64,000 nucleotides of DNA from Sinotaia quadrata (GCA_028829895.1 CM054181.1:46221759-46285758); one strand, 5' to 3'. Positions 23,063 through 34,990 are shown, numbered from the stretch's first letter. Numbers and translations are program-made. Notes: generated by a model not told the origin, from the sequence alone.

Positions 23063-24995
23063 GAAGTGTCAATCCTCAGGACAAAACACTAAAAATGATT
23101 GAATAGTAGCAAATACATATTCACTTTTGAAATGCTAAGTATTTGTTGCTGTTACAAGCTGCAAGTTTATGTTGCCGTTTGAAATTATATTTTTTGTCAA
23201 ACTACTTCATTACTTTGTATTCATAAATGCTGCTGAAACATTCATATGCACATTGTATGTTTCTAAATTTAAATAACTAATATATTCTGCAATAAATTTT
23301 ATTAAATGAGAGAATTAACATCTTACCCATCTACCAACAAAACGTCACAGTGATATTGCAATCTTTAAGTGAAACAAAAGCTGAATCAAAGCCTCAAGAA
23401 ACGAAGTGTAACGAAGAACTTGTTTTGCTTTGTTTGGTATTTATAAATATTCATATTGCATTTGTGCTTGACGTTTGGTATTGTTTATAAATACTCATAT
23501 TGCATTTGTGCTTGACGTTTGCATAAATCTTTTGTCAAATTTGATTTTAAAAAAAAAAGAAGAAAGTATGAGCATATCCGGAAGGTGCTATACTGACATT
23601 TAAGGGAATTATGCAGGCTGTGAAACATTGTGTGCAGTTAATTTTAATCAGTTTCTATTCTTTACAAGAAATGGTATGCATATCACTGGCTTGAACAAAG
23701 TGTGCTGAGAAATGGGTCAGTTACAGTTGGCTAGTATTAGGCCATTGGTCTAATGGCCATTTAGTTATGACGTACCCCTCACTCGGTTTTCTAAGTACAA
23801 TCGGTCAGCATCACTCACTGCCATAATTAATGGGCAGGTCTGGCTACTTCAATGGATGCTGACCGCAGAATTTGTGAAAGTCTTTTAGCATGTAGTGTTA
23901 CCCCAGGGAATATTTTAGTTACAGTTTAAGAAAAATACATGCATTTTCCCACTATATGTTACACCTAATGTGTAGTGCACAATATTTACTTTAAAACTCA
24001 CATATAAATGTCAACAAGGATAAAAATGCACTGCATTTTAGAATTTAGAAAATAATGCAAAACGTACATGTAAATAAGTGAGAAATAAAGGGGCAAAAAT
24101 ATTTGTCATGCCATGTATATATTATTGTTTTATTTTCCAACCATTACAAACTAAATGATTGAAAGATGTGGGTAAAATATATAAGTGTCAGCCATTGTAA
24201 AAGAAAATGAATGCAGTACAAATTAAACTGCTTTGTGGTAATGCTATATTAAAGCACCCTTCAAGTTCAAATGACCTTGCAGATGAGTTGTAAGTAATAT
24301 TAATCTAATATCCTTTAATTTAAATTTGATTAATTATCCCATTTTCCCTTCTCCTGTACTGCGTGCTTTGTGTTAAGGTACTATTGGAAAATATTTAAAA
24401 AGTCTTTTGAACTGTATTAACTGAACGCTTTAGTTTCACTTTTTGTCGTTGGATCACAAGCTATTTATTATTTCAAAAACTTAAAACGTTACCATTTGCA
24501 ATTTTCCCAAATTTAAATTGAGCCCAGAATAGATTTGTAAAAGTAAAAAGCATAATAACAGATTTTTGAATGTATTTTGTGTATTTTCTCCCACGAGTTT
24601 AATTGCTAGAGAAATTGAAGCTGCTCTCAGTGAAATAGTTTAGCTTCCATTAATCATGCAGGAAGTATGTAGTTTACTTTTTCTTTTTGAAATATTGTTT
24701 CGATAAGTGAAACATTTTAGCTGATCCTTTAGATTAATTGGGTTTGAGATGATAGTTTAAGAACGACTATGTATAATAATAAAAAAAAACACGTTAGTTT
24801 GAATCGGCAGTCAAGGTTACATACATACAAAACCGAAGCCCCCCCCCCACTAAACATATATGCACTAAAACTAATCAAGTGCAGGTACACATAATCACAC
24901 GCACGCGAAAGCATAATCATATAGTAATATTCAAGATCGTTTCTTTGAGTCAAGCTTTTCTTCTAGACCTGTTGTCCAAGATAGTAAGTTGTTGC
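23063..24995. other. Non-coding stretch with one short duplication
   Basis: No gene is seen. Around 23433-23521 an AT-rich unit ending CATATTGCATTTGTGCTTGAC is present twice. The rest is AT-rich sequence without recognisable structure. The lost right end of the decayed hAT should lie somewhere here but could not be found. Confidence 0.5.
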
Positions 24996-24999
24996 CTAA

Positions 25000-25640
25000 T
25001 TTTCATTGGTTAATAAGTCCTGTTACTGAACTCGAATAATGTTTTAGTATGTCGTACAAGTCCTATGGAAGAAGTCATGGAAGTCAGATGTTGTCTTAAT
25101 GTGTCGTGTATGATCTGTGGTAGAGGTCTTGGAGATCTCAAATGATGTCTCAGTATGTTATCCAAGTAATCATGTCGCAGTATGTCATACAAAGTTTCAG
25201 TCAGGTCACTGAACTGACATATACATTAGTTTGTTGTTATTGTCTTATGGTCGGATCACTGAACACAAATAGTATGTCATTTTATCATACAAGTCCTATG
25301 GTCGGGTTACTAAACTCAAATTTTGTCATAGAATTCTGTATATATCCACTGGAAGGGTCTCCGAACACTTCTGTCACACTTTGTCGTAAATGTCCTTTGG
25401 TAGGGTCATTTTAGTGAAATAACATTTCATTATGTCGCACATATCCTGTGGAAGGGTCAGTGAATTCAATTGTTTATCAGTAGACCGTACATGTGTTCCG
25501 GTCATTGAACTGAAATGTTGACGTCCTTTAGTTGGGTCACTGAACTAAAAATACTCGTAGTATGCTGTGCAACTTTTGAGGCCGGGACACTGAACTCAAG
25601 AGACATGTCACAATTTAGTACAAGTCACGTGCTCACGATC
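25000..25640. repeat. Degenerate ~45-60-bp array (TATGTCGTACAAGTCCTATGG)
   Basis: About a dozen diverged units combine 'TATGTCRTACAAGTCCTATGG' with 'GGGTCACTGAACTCAAAT'. Spacing varies and substitutions are frequent, suggesting an old array. Open frames here are incidental. Confidence 0.8.
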
Positions 25641-26076
25641 TTAAAGGCTGAGTGCACGGTCATGGATTTATGGTTAGTAGATATTCAGTCAATGCTGCCT
25701 ATTGTCTGACAACATTCTTCTACTGGAATCAATCAAAAGCATTCTATGACGACCTTTAACCTATCCACCTCTCAGTAGAGACGGCGACTCATGTATGTCC
25801 ATGCTCTGCTGAATTCGTTCCTTGCAAGCGGTGAACTGGAACATTTTGTTAATACTGTACAGAAAACTGAGTGACATTTTAAAATTTAATCTTTTCTGTG
25901 ATAAAAACATCCCCGAAAAATGAAGGCACTGAATTTATTTCTCTCTGGCTTATAATTTTCACTCTAAACTTTCAACCGACACTCACGCATTTCGAGGTAA
26001 TCTGGGGGAAAATAAATATTAAGAAAGATAAAATTAATACAATAAAATTATTTTTTAAAAGTATATATATATATAT

Positions 26077-26078
<2 letters not shown>

Positions 26079-26136
<58 letters not shown>
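26079..26136. repeat. (CT)n microsatellite
   Basis: About 28 CT dinucleotides following a short (TA)n run. The long Ser-Leu stretch in the overlapping frame is this repeat. Confidence 0.98.
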
Positions 26137-26140
<4 letters not shown>

Positions 26141-26531
26141 TTGTGTGGCAGTGCATGCGTATGTTGGCATCTACTGGTGGTCTTAAGTGCAGACGCGCTT
26201 CTCCAATTCTTTAGTCTAACAGAGGGTCAGCCACAAATAGTTTATGACTTGGTGATCACATGACACCATTATTCAAAATCAAATAGCAGAACTAAGTTTT
26301 GTAACATTAACAATTTCAAATAATAGGAATGTGACTAAATTTCCCAGACTGCATAAGCAAACAATGAAACTGAAAAGTATGCGCAACACACACAATGGAA
26401 CTGTTACCAGATTGTTTACAAGTATTTCTAGTCACCATCAACAATGAATGGAATTGTGACTAGTATTATACTCAAGAATACTAAATCGAACTGTGACTAG
26501 TGTTTCCAGGCAGCTTTCAACATAAATACGG

Positions 26532-26577
26532 ACTCAGTCATCATCCAGAGTACAATGAAATCAGTCATCATCCAGAG
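26532..26577. repeat. Minisatellite interrupted by the LTR element (left part)
   Basis: Units like TCATCATCCAGAGTACAATG occur here and continue at 34125-34165 on the far side of the LTR element. The retrotransposon inserted into one unit, and the unit's CAGAG became the target duplication. Confidence 0.85.
26573..26577. repeat. LTR element target-site duplication, left
   Basis: CAGAG immediately before the outer TGTTACG of the left LTR. It is identical to 34125-34129. Confidence 0.9.
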
Positions 26578-28255
26578 TGTTACGTTTCCAGTATTTGTTT
26601 AAAGACCCTGCTTAGGAAATTATAGAACCTTAATTTACTATTTAAATTAATTCCCTCTCGTTTAACCTAAACAGACTGGTTGCTCAAATCATCATTCGAC
26701 TAAATTAAAAATGCATCTTTGTAGTCTAGATCACAGATTTACGAAACTGATAATTTGCGTACATTAGCTAGATTGGAAATCGTTAAAAACTCTCTTAGAT
26801 TCATATGCATTCATTACGTCATTCGTTTTGCTCAGACAGCCCCCATCCAATCCCATTTGGTCTATATGCATACAAAGTTACTACAAAAGAGGTCCTTAAC
26901 AAAATGAAATAAGATTTAATAAGTTTAACAATTAACAGCAACGATTAATTACAACACGACGTCTTAATTCTACACAGCGTTGTTCTCTCATTTTACCGTC
27001 TCTGTTAAAAGTCTTAACGAGAATTCTCTTTTCTTTTATTGCCAAATAGTCACTTGATTCTGGACCTAGTAGATATACTTAACTACACTCTTGGTCGCAT
27101 GTGGGGTTCAACTGGTTAGAACTGGTCCACATCCTTGGCTCATCGTCAGTACTGCATAGCACAACAGTCAATCGTCCACTCAATTACTGCATCGCTAATG
27201 TACTTGCGACGAATCGTTAACACGTGGTTAACACGAGGTACTTCTACATAGTTCACGTATGGGTCATGAAGACACCCGAGTCGGTGTACGACTCAAGAAG
27301 TACGAAGGTAGAGAGGAGTAACATAAGAAGAACCCGGCTGAAACAAAGGATTTGGGCTCTGTAACTATTTGCGTCTATATTCGCAAAACCCAAGCACATG
27401 TTTCTTTGTTTAAGGTTCTGAATTTAGAATCTTTGACTATCGTGTCGTTTACAATTTAAATATACATTGTGGTTCACGTGTGTGTTACATATAACGTTAC
27501 ACGAACGTATGAATTCCCAAATATTTACAGCATTAAAAATTGGAATTCACACAAAGGATTAATTCAAAATGAAGCATGAATGCTTTACAATTTTACACGA
27601 AAAATTATATGCAAGAACAATTTGAATTACAAAGAAGAATTCACCACGTGCACAGACATACTGGCGGCACTAGTGAATTTAAGATTTATATAAATTAAAG
27701 ATAAGAAAAAGTTACAATAATTTATATACAATAACCTTTAGATTTGTCCCTTTACATCGAAACACGTGCTTTGGCTAAAATAGCGCTAAGCTGCACAAAA
27801 TACATACATCAATTCAATTACAAAATACAATCAATAAATGCAATAGATACTGTAAGAAGTAGACGTGTTATTGTTACCTCTTAAAAGTAGATTTTACTGC
27901 TCTAGCGCGGGTTCATCTTCGACTCTTACGACTCTGGTATGGCGGCGGGACGGAGCTAATACAGCGTCTGGTGTGTCTGCCGATCTGGGAGTGAGTGAGG
28001 GATTTTGCGCCTTACGATCGTATTTTATGAAACTGCATTGAACGCATCACGTGACCGTTCACGTGGTATGTTGTTGATCTCGAAGGTGCTGGACACTGGC
28101 CTAAAGTTATGCAACAATCCGACCTTGCTAGAAAGCTTCTCTCGATACTGATGTATCACGGGTGAATTTCAACAAAGGTCCGTTCAAAAATTCAATTTTG
28201 AAACGAGCAATTGGGTCACGAGGTCATGACACAGAATTTGTCACACATCGTCACA
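26578..28255 (-). repeat. LTR, downstream (3') copy for the minus-strand element
   Basis: 1678 bp, apparently identical to 32447-34124. On the minus strand an AATAAA occurs at 27035-27040, a candidate polyadenylation signal. The ends are TGTGACG and CGTAACA. Confidence 0.93.
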
Positions 28256-28268
28256 CCCCCTTGCTTTT
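28256..28268 (-). promoter_or_regulatory. Polypurine tract
   Basis: The minus strand reads AAAAGCAAGGGGG directly against the TG of the downstream LTR. It is purine-rich except for one C and sits where plus-strand DNA synthesis is primed in LTR elements. Confidence 0.75.
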
Positions 28269-28972
28269 GAGGCGTTTATCTTACCAAAAGATAAATGCCT
28301 CCTACAAATTATGTGTTATAAAATGTAGAAGTGCAAAATGAAGAAAAAATTTACAATTAAAAAATTTCAACATAACTAGAAATAATGTAACGCGGCAGGG
28401 AAATCAACTCTAGATTAACGGCACTCTCATACAATATTTCTCACTTCAGAAATCAAAGAAAAATGATTTAAGAAAAAAAATCAAATAAAATGATTTAAGA
28501 AAAGGTCCAGTCTAATTTAATAGACATCCATCCAATGGAATAACATGTTCTGAAATTCTCACTATCTGTCCCAATAATCAATAGTTCACACACAACCTAG
28601 TTCGATCTAATCAGATTATTCAGAATAGAAATCCAACATCAACCAATTCCACTGAATACGTATCCAACAATAGTGTGATCAAAAAAATTGACTTCCAATG
28701 AACAACACTATCAATATGCAGGTTATGAAAAGTTCCAGATATTTCCTGATTTCCTGTATCAACCAAATATCAGAGTTTGTGAATTACCAACTCAAATGAA
28801 CTATCTATCAGTCCCTGTCATATTCAGAGTTACAACACTAACACAATTCAATCAGTGTTATAGCTTGTCCCAAGTTTTTATGAAATGTCCAACATATTTA
28901 CAATAACAACCACCAACTACGGTACAACAAGAAAATAATGAAAATTCAAAAGAAGATACCAAATCATTATTC
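28269..28972. other. Non-coding 3' region of the LTR element
   Basis: About 700 bp between the stop of the 954-codon ORF and the polypurine tract, on the minus strand. It is AT-rich and contains no pol-like sequence. A short duplication of AAATGATTTAAGAAAA occurs near 28460-28505. Confidence 0.7.
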
Positions 28973-31837
28973 CTACTGCTGCACTATCCTGCCTAGCACC
29001 ATCTTCGTAGTTCTGTCCCAACCCCAATACACGTCGTCGCCCATGTGTGTCAACATGTCTATGGCATGACAACTGTATTCTTTCTTTCTTACTCTGTTCG
29101 TCAGAATGTCACTGTGAGGTGCAATATATTGCATGTCAAGTTTAGACTTTTCATTTCTCGTCCAGTAAGTACGTCCTTGAAGTGTTTCATCTCTTTCAAA
29201 ACTCCCCAAAGTACTTGTCAAGTTTAAAATGTTTTTGGTAGTGTCAGTTTCTGCATGACTGGTCTCTACCCCATCTAACAGTTTCAAACTTCTCGATACG
29301 TTTCGTATCATGTCAGTGTCACTGTGGCCTTGACTCTGCGAAGTCTGAATTTCAAATCTATCGCTCTTAGCCTTGTCACTGAACTCACGCAAATGGAAAT
29401 TTGCTCTCTTGGTGTTTCGTGCATTTGTAGTTACGTCATTGTGTACACATTGAACGTCTCTAGTTCGCATGCACTCAACGTCTTTCGTCGGAATGGCGTC
29501 AGATCTACTATGGGTCCATTTCGCATCTAGTCTAACGTCATAGGTTTGCAAATGTGCTCTGTCGCGGCTACCAGTCTCTCTGAAGTACCTGAATTGCAAC
29601 ATTAGCTTCTCCCCTAAATCTGGAGGTTCCGTTCTCCTGATCTTATCATAGACTGAAGTGAAATACCTCATCCCACTAGTTGTTTTCTGTTTTAACCCAT
29701 TCACAACTAGGTGTTCGACTGTTATGTCTGTCAATTTGTCTCTCTCCTTGACAACATAAGTCTGTGTCTCTTTTGTGACTCTAGAATTGTCTAACTTTCC
29801 ACTCGAGTATTCCTTAGTCACTGGGTGGTCAGACTCACTCGCTAGCAAGTCAGATTCCCGTGGTTGTATGAACAAGGGTTCTGTCTTAAACTCTCCAAGA
29901 GTTATCGATTGTCTCCCCTGGACCATACCGTTTATTGAACCAACATAGCCTGTCTCCACTGACTCAGTTAATTCAATATGTCCTCTCATCAGGTCGTCAG
30001 AATCTATGATGGAAATTCTGTCAGTTTCAGTCACCAACTGGCAGTGAATGTTACCTGTCTCTATTACACTGAATAACATCACCATGTCTATTCTCTGTGT
30101 GTTGTAGGCTACACTCCCTCTGTTTCCTCTATCATAATTCTCTGCATCTGATGTCAGTAACAGTCCTGATGCCCCACCTGCTCTGGTTATCAGTCCGTCA
30201 CTCCGGTTTTCATTGTCTATCGATCTAGTTCTGTCACTCGTTTGTACTGTGTCTTTGATCAATTCGGGATTACACTCCGTACTTAACGTCAGTGAATCAA
30301 GGAACATATCAGTTAATGAAACCCCCTCCTCCTTACTTCCACTTGTCTCAGTTTTTGGTACGTACTCATGACATTCCTTTATCTCAACAGGTGAGTCAAT
30401 AAAGGTAGTCCATGTACCGTGGCTTCTGTCTACGTCACTAATTCCGTTAAGTGATTTATCTGCAGACAGTTCTGCCATGTCTCCGACAACTGCGTGCATA
30501 CACGTCAGTACACATGCATTGTTATCGTCGACCGTCCCTGTACAGTTTTCGATCATATCTTCTTCCATGTCACGTTTGGAAAAGAACTCTGTCTCAGCTC
30601 TGACAACTGTCATGTCATCTGAAGTAAATGAATTTATCATAGGCACATTGTCCCTGTCTGTAATGCTACCTATACTGTCATCTGGATCAAATACTTCTGT
30701 TTCCCTGGCTGTCAATGTGTTAGCACTCGAAACCTCGCATAACGCAATAATCTTGTGTTCCAAAATTACGTCATGACTCACGTCAATCATCGGAGATCGA
30801 GATCTACCGATGTCAGTCTTCGTAGCGAGCACATTCTCTCTTAAACTAACAGTTCGGTCAGTAGACTCAGTCGATGTGTCACTGCCCTTCAACAATACAC
30901 AACTGATAGACCTTGTTTCTATCTTCTCATGCATACTTGTCCTGTCAGAAAAATCAGTCACTGTGTTGCTAGAAGTTTCATCACACCTTAACGGTACACA
31001 ACCGATAGAATCTGTCTCTATCTTATCATGCGCATTCAGTCCGTCAAACAAGGTGTCACACGTACACGGCGGTGTATGTGTTTGTCCAAATTCTACACGT
31101 GTTATTAAGTCCTTAACAACAGTGTCTTTTCTTGTCTCTGTTTCAAGATCAAGCTTTGGTGCGCTAACTGTTTCTGTAAACTGGTTAGCATGTTGAACTG
31201 TAATGGTTTCGTCAAAACATTTGTTTTTGTTTTCAATCAAACTGTCTACTTTGTCTGCTGTGTTCGGTAGCGCGACTAATTTCTGTGTGTCAGTCTCCAC
31301 GCTCGCGGCGTTTGACCTCGGCAAGTCAAAGTTCACGGCCTGACCTTCCTGTCGTAATTTGTCAACAGTACCCTCACCTTCCCCAGCAATTCTAGACTCT
31401 GTTTCGATTTCTGTCCACAACCATTCTAATTCTAGACTTTCTTTCCTTTCCATAAGCACTAGCCTCTCTTTCTTCAACTTTCTAATTTCGAACGTTAAGT
31501 CTCGTATTTCGGCCTCCCCTTCCCCTTTGAATCGGAAATCTTTATCACACAACTGTTTTGCTCGTGAGCTTATTGAAGATCTAATTTCTTCCCTGTGTTC
31601 TATTTCCTTTTCATTGAGTTCTAGTAGGACGAAAATACGTAGCTGTTCACCTCTATATTCTAGTGATATGCCTATCCCGTGTTCGCGTTTTAGAATCTCC
31701 ATGAGCTGTAAGCTCCCCATCCGTTCATCGATCCTTAGATCTATTAAAGTCGTAAGGTGATCATCTTCTATCTCTATCCGTTCCATCTCTCGTTCATGTT
31801 TCTCTCTCAGATGTTCAACAAACTGTTCGAGATCCAT
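28973..31837 (-). CDS. Uncharacterised 954-residue protein of the LTR element
   Basis: This is the only substantial ORF of the element. It starts about 590 nt downstream of the primer-binding site, where a gag start would lie, with an in-frame TAA just upstream of the ATG. Residues 1-150 are rich in Glu, Arg, Lys and Leu with heptad-like spacing, probably coiled coil. The middle (about 170-700) is low-complexity, rich in Thr, Ser, Asp and Glu, with a duplicated motif: DKIETDSIGCVPLRC at about 271 and EKIETRSISCVLLKG at about 304. The C-terminus ends GDDVYWGWDRTTKMVLGRIV, faintly like the GDxVW.WDR strand of integrase C-terminal domains; I treat that as speculation. I see no CCHC knuckle, no D[ST]G protease and no YxDD. 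The full open frame argues for recent constraint or recent arrival. It may be a divergent Gag or an acquired gene; I do not recognise the family. Confidence 0.75.
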   Translation of the reverse strand: MDLEQFVEHLREKHEREMERIEIEDDHLTTLIDLRIDERMGSLQLMEILKREHGIGISLEYRGEQLRIFVLLELNEKEIEHREEIRSSISSRAKQLCDKDFRFKGEGEAEIRDLTFEIRKLKKERLVLMERKESLELEWLWTEIETESRIAGEGEGTVDKLRQEGQAVNFDLPRSNAASVETDTQKLVALPNTADKVDSLIENKNKCFDETITVQHANQFTETVSAPKLDLETETRKDTVVKDLITRVEFGQTHTPPCTCDTLFDGLNAHDKIETDSIGCVPLRCDETSSNTVTDFSDRTSMHEKIETRSISCVLLKGSDTSTESTDRTVSLRENVLATKTDIGRSRSPMIDVSHDVILEHKIIALCEVSSANTLTARETEVFDPDDSIGSITDRDNVPMINSFTSDDMTVVRAETEFFSKRDMEEDMIENCTGTVDDNNACVLTCMHAVVGDMAELSADKSLNGISDVDRSHGTWTTFIDSPVEIKECHEYVPKTETSGSKEEGVSLTDMFLDSLTLSTECNPELIKDTVQTSDRTRSIDNENRSDGLITRAGGASGLLLTSDAENYDRGNRGSVAYNTQRIDMVMLFSVIETGNIHCQLVTETDRISIIDSDDLMRGHIELTESVETGYVGSINGMVQGRQSITLGEFKTEPLFIQPRESDLLASESDHPVTKEYSSGKLDNSRVTKETQTYVVKERDKLTDITVEHLVVNGLKQKTTSGMRYFTSVYDKIRRTEPPDLGEKLMLQFRYFRETGSRDRAHLQTYDVRLDAKWTHSRSDAIPTKDVECMRTRDVQCVHNDVTTNARNTKRANFHLREFSDKAKSDRFEIQTSQSQGHSDTDMIRNVSRSLKLLDGVETSHAETDTTKNILNLTSTLGSFERDETLQGRTYWTRNEKSKLDMQYIAPHSDILTNRVRKKEYSCHAIDMLTHMGDDVYWGWDRTTKMVLGRIVQQ

Positions 31838-32426
31838 CTTATTTATTTAGCGCGCCTGGCTACAATAAATATCTCTCGTGATTGTGTATCTAACCGTAGG
31901 CGATAAAACTCCGCTTTTATCCCACAATAACTTTTAGGCTACGACCTTACAAAAATTATTGAATTTATTCAGAACACCTTCCGAAATAAATTACGCGTTG
32001 GTTACACGTTCACCTGCTTGGCTACAATCTGTTGTCTCCAAGGCTTTCGTAATGTCACGGCTCCAACCATACAACATTACACATTATACTTAGCACCCTA
32101 AATATAATAGTCCGAAGTCTGTTACTACCGGTAACTCTCCTAGCTGGCGGTATAACACGTCGACTTCTCACAATGAAATATTTAACATCACCATGCTAAA
32201 TAATCATTAATAGCTAACATGACATATTTAACTACGCTTAAATATATCAACATTAACTAACATGCACGCTACTCTGCAAAAGAATACATGCACATGTCAC
32301 AACAAAAGCAAGATAAATATTTCAACAATCCTGAATCAATAGAATATTGGCAATTCTCAGATGTTCGTTTCCTAAAGATATGATACGCCCTATGTATATA
32401 AAAATGTTACAATTTAATACATATCA
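31838..32426. other. Untranslated leader of the LTR element
   Basis: On the minus strand this is the roughly 590-nt leader between the primer-binding site and the ATG of the 954-codon ORF, the position where packaging signals usually lie. There is no open frame of note. Confidence 0.7.
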
Positions 32427-32444
32427 ATCCCGGACGAGCCCCCA
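32427..32444 (-). promoter_or_regulatory. tRNA-Pro primer-binding site
   Basis: The minus strand reads TGGGGGCTCGTCCGGGAT, the well-known 18-nt complement of the 3' end of tRNA-Pro. It lies two bases inside the upstream LTR boundary. This fixes the element's orientation. Confidence 0.92.
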
Positions 32445-32446
32445 CT

Positions 32447-34124
32447 TGTTACGTTTCCAGTATTTGTTTAAAGACCCTGCTTAGGAAATTATAGAACCTT
32501 AATTTACTATTTAAATTAATTCCCTCTCGTTTAACCTAAACAGACTGGTTGCTCAAATCATCATTCGACTAAATTAAAAATGCATCTTTGTAGTCTAGAT
32601 CACAGATTTACGAAACTGATAATTTGCGTACATTAGCTAGATTGGAAATCGTTAAAAACTCTCTTAGATTCATATGCATTCATTACGTCATTCGTTTTGC
32701 TCAGACAGCCCCCATCCAATCCCATTTGGTCTATATGCATACAAAGTTACTACAAAAGAGGTCCTTAACAAAATGAAATAAGATTTAATAAGTTTAACAA
32801 TTAACAGCAACGATTAATTACAACACGACGTCTTAATTCTACACAGCGTTGTTCTCTCATTTTACCGTCTCTGTTAAAAGTCTTAACGAGAATTCTCTTT
32901 TCTTTTATTGCCAAATAGTCACTTGATTCTGGACCTAGTAGATATACTTAACTACACTCTTGGTCGCATGTGGGGTTCAACTGGTTAGAACTGGTCCACA
33001 TCCTTGGCTCATCGTCAGTACTGCATAGCACAACAGTCAATCGTCCACTCAATTACTGCATCGCTAATGTACTTGCGACGAATCGTTAACACGTGGTTAA
33101 CACGAGGTACTTCTACATAGTTCACGTATGGGTCATGAAGACACCCGAGTCGGTGTACGACTCAAGAAGTACGAAGGTAGAGAGGAGTAACATAAGAAGA
33201 ACCCGGCTGAAACAAAGGATTTGGGCTCTGTAACTATTTGCGTCTATATTCGCAAAACCCAAGCACATGTTTCTTTGTTTAAGGTTCTGAATTTAGAATC
33301 TTTGACTATCGTGTCGTTTACAATTTAAATATACATTGTGGTTCACGTGTGTGTTACATATAACGTTACACGAACGTATGAATTCCCAAATATTTACAGC
33401 ATTAAAAATTGGAATTCACACAAAGGATTAATTCAAAATGAAGCATGAATGCTTTACAATTTTACACGAAAAATTATATGCAAGAACAATTTGAATTACA
33501 AAGAAGAATTCACCACGTGCACAGACATACTGGCGGCACTAGTGAATTTAAGATTTATATAAATTAAAGATAAGAAAAAGTTACAATAATTTATATACAA
33601 TAACCTTTAGATTTGTCCCTTTACATCGAAACACGTGCTTTGGCTAAAATAGCGCTAAGCTGCACAAAATACATACATCAATTCAATTACAAAATACAAT
33701 CAATAAATGCAATAGATACTGTAAGAAGTAGACGTGTTATTGTTACCTCTTAAAAGTAGATTTTACTGCTCTAGCGCGGGTTCATCTTCGACTCTTACGA
33801 CTCTGGTATGGCGGCGGGACGGAGCTAATACAGCGTCTGGTGTGTCTGCCGATCTGGGAGTGAGTGAGGGATTTTGCGCCTTACGATCGTATTTTATGAA
33901 ACTGCATTGAACGCATCACGTGACCGTTCACGTGGTATGTTGTTGATCTCGAAGGTGCTGGACACTGGCCTAAAGTTATGCAACAATCCGACCTTGCTAG
34001 AAAGCTTCTCTCGATACTGATGTATCACGGGTGAATTTCAACAAAGGTCCGTTCAAAAATTCAATTTTGAAACGAGCAATTGGGTCACGAGGTCATGACA
34101 CAGAATTTGTCACACATCGTCACA
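32447..34124 (-). repeat. LTR, upstream (5') copy for the minus-strand element
   Basis: 1678 bp, apparently identical to 26578-28255. As the upstream LTR it should carry the element's promoter, reading leftward. No TATA box was assigned with confidence. Confidence 0.93.
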
Positions 34125-34129
34125 CAGAG
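34125..34129. repeat. LTR element target-site duplication, right
   Basis: CAGAG directly after the outer CA of the right LTR, matching 26573-26577. The minisatellite sequence resumes here. Confidence 0.9.
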
Positions 34130-34559
34130 TACAATGAAATCATCCATCATCCAGAGTACAATGAATATATACACCAGAGGAATGTGATCGGTAACAGATT
34201 CCATTTATAATATCTGCTTGCTGTCAAATTTTACAGGCTGATCATTGTGCTAGCTGTGAGTTTCAGACACTCACCTCAGTGCCGGTAAGGGTTTCAAGTC
34301 TAAACCCTAGTTATTATCAATGGAGACTTCCATCGGCTACGCTCCCATCTTTGCTAGGGATTGAAGGGCAGCGACTTCTGGCTATAAAATAATTATAGAG
34401 CTGATGTTGTCTTAAAGCATTAATATATGTTCATTATTATAACTGCTAGATAAACGGTTCATTACCACTGTAAAAGATAGGTATGCAGACGGCACACAGC
34501 TTCTAGAAGGCTTGATGTCCATTTGTACAACATTCTCTCACCCAAACAATTCAGATACT

Positions 34560-34990
34560 TTAGCTGGGACTAACATTGTACCGATGCACACCTATCTTTA
34601 GACCTACTGGTCTTGAGGAGATTTATGTCAGTCTTTAGACTTGAGACTGTACTTGTACATATCTCTGTTTAGACTGATATTAGATTTGCAGAGATAAACG
34701 TACTTTAGACTGATACTAGACTTGTAGAGATACATGTTTTATGTAGTACATATCTATCTTTAAAGTAACTAAATCTGTAGAGATATGAATCTTTCTTTAG
34801 ACTGAACTTATAGAGATTAAAATATCTCTTTATACTGGGACTGAGCTTGAATAGATACGAATTTGTCTTTAGACTGAGACTAGGTTTGAAGAAATTCAAA
34901 TCTTAAGAACGATACACATTTATCTTTAGAGTGAGACTTAATTTGTAGATATGCAAATAACTTATAGAGTGAAACTAGACTGAACGAGTT
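34560..34990. repeat. Degenerate array (CTTTAGACTGAGACTAG...GAGATAC)
   Basis: About nine diverged units of roughly 40-50 bp built from CTTTAGACTGA, ACTAGACTTGTAGAGATA and CATATCT modules. The short reverse open frame with repeated KDSYLYRFS-like units is its translation. Confidence 0.8.

Larger units (their letters stand above)
26578..34124 (-). mobile_element. Full-length non-autonomous LTR retrotransposon (7547 bp)
   Basis: Two direct repeats of 1678 bp (26578-28255 and 32447-34124) enclose 4191 bp. Each LTR is bounded by TG...CA (minus strand TGTGACG...CGTAACA), and CAGAG flanks the whole. On the minus strand a primer-binding site matching tRNA-Pro (32427-32444) follows the upstream LTR by two bases, and a purine tract (28256-28268) precedes the downstream LTR. 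The interior holds one 954-codon ORF. I find no protease, reverse transcriptase, RNase H or integrase on either strand. The LTRs keep a constant 5869-bp offset and I saw no mismatch between them, which implies recent insertion. Mobilisation would need enzymes supplied by another element. Confidence 0.93.

Noticed and set aside
8444..28255. CRISPR-like arrays among the 26-60-bp repeats
   Set aside because: The arrays are contiguous tandem repeats without unique spacers, and the DNA is eukaryotic.
28973..29050. Firm call of an integrase C-terminal domain at the end of the 954-residue protein
   Set aside because: Only about ten residues look similar (GDDVYWGWDR), too few for a domain call. Mentioned as speculation only.
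28973..31837. Plus-strand ORFs of up to 133 codons antisense to the 954-codon ORF
   Set aside because: They are shadows of the long minus-strand frame. They are Ser-rich because they read its acidic and Thr/Ser codons backwards.
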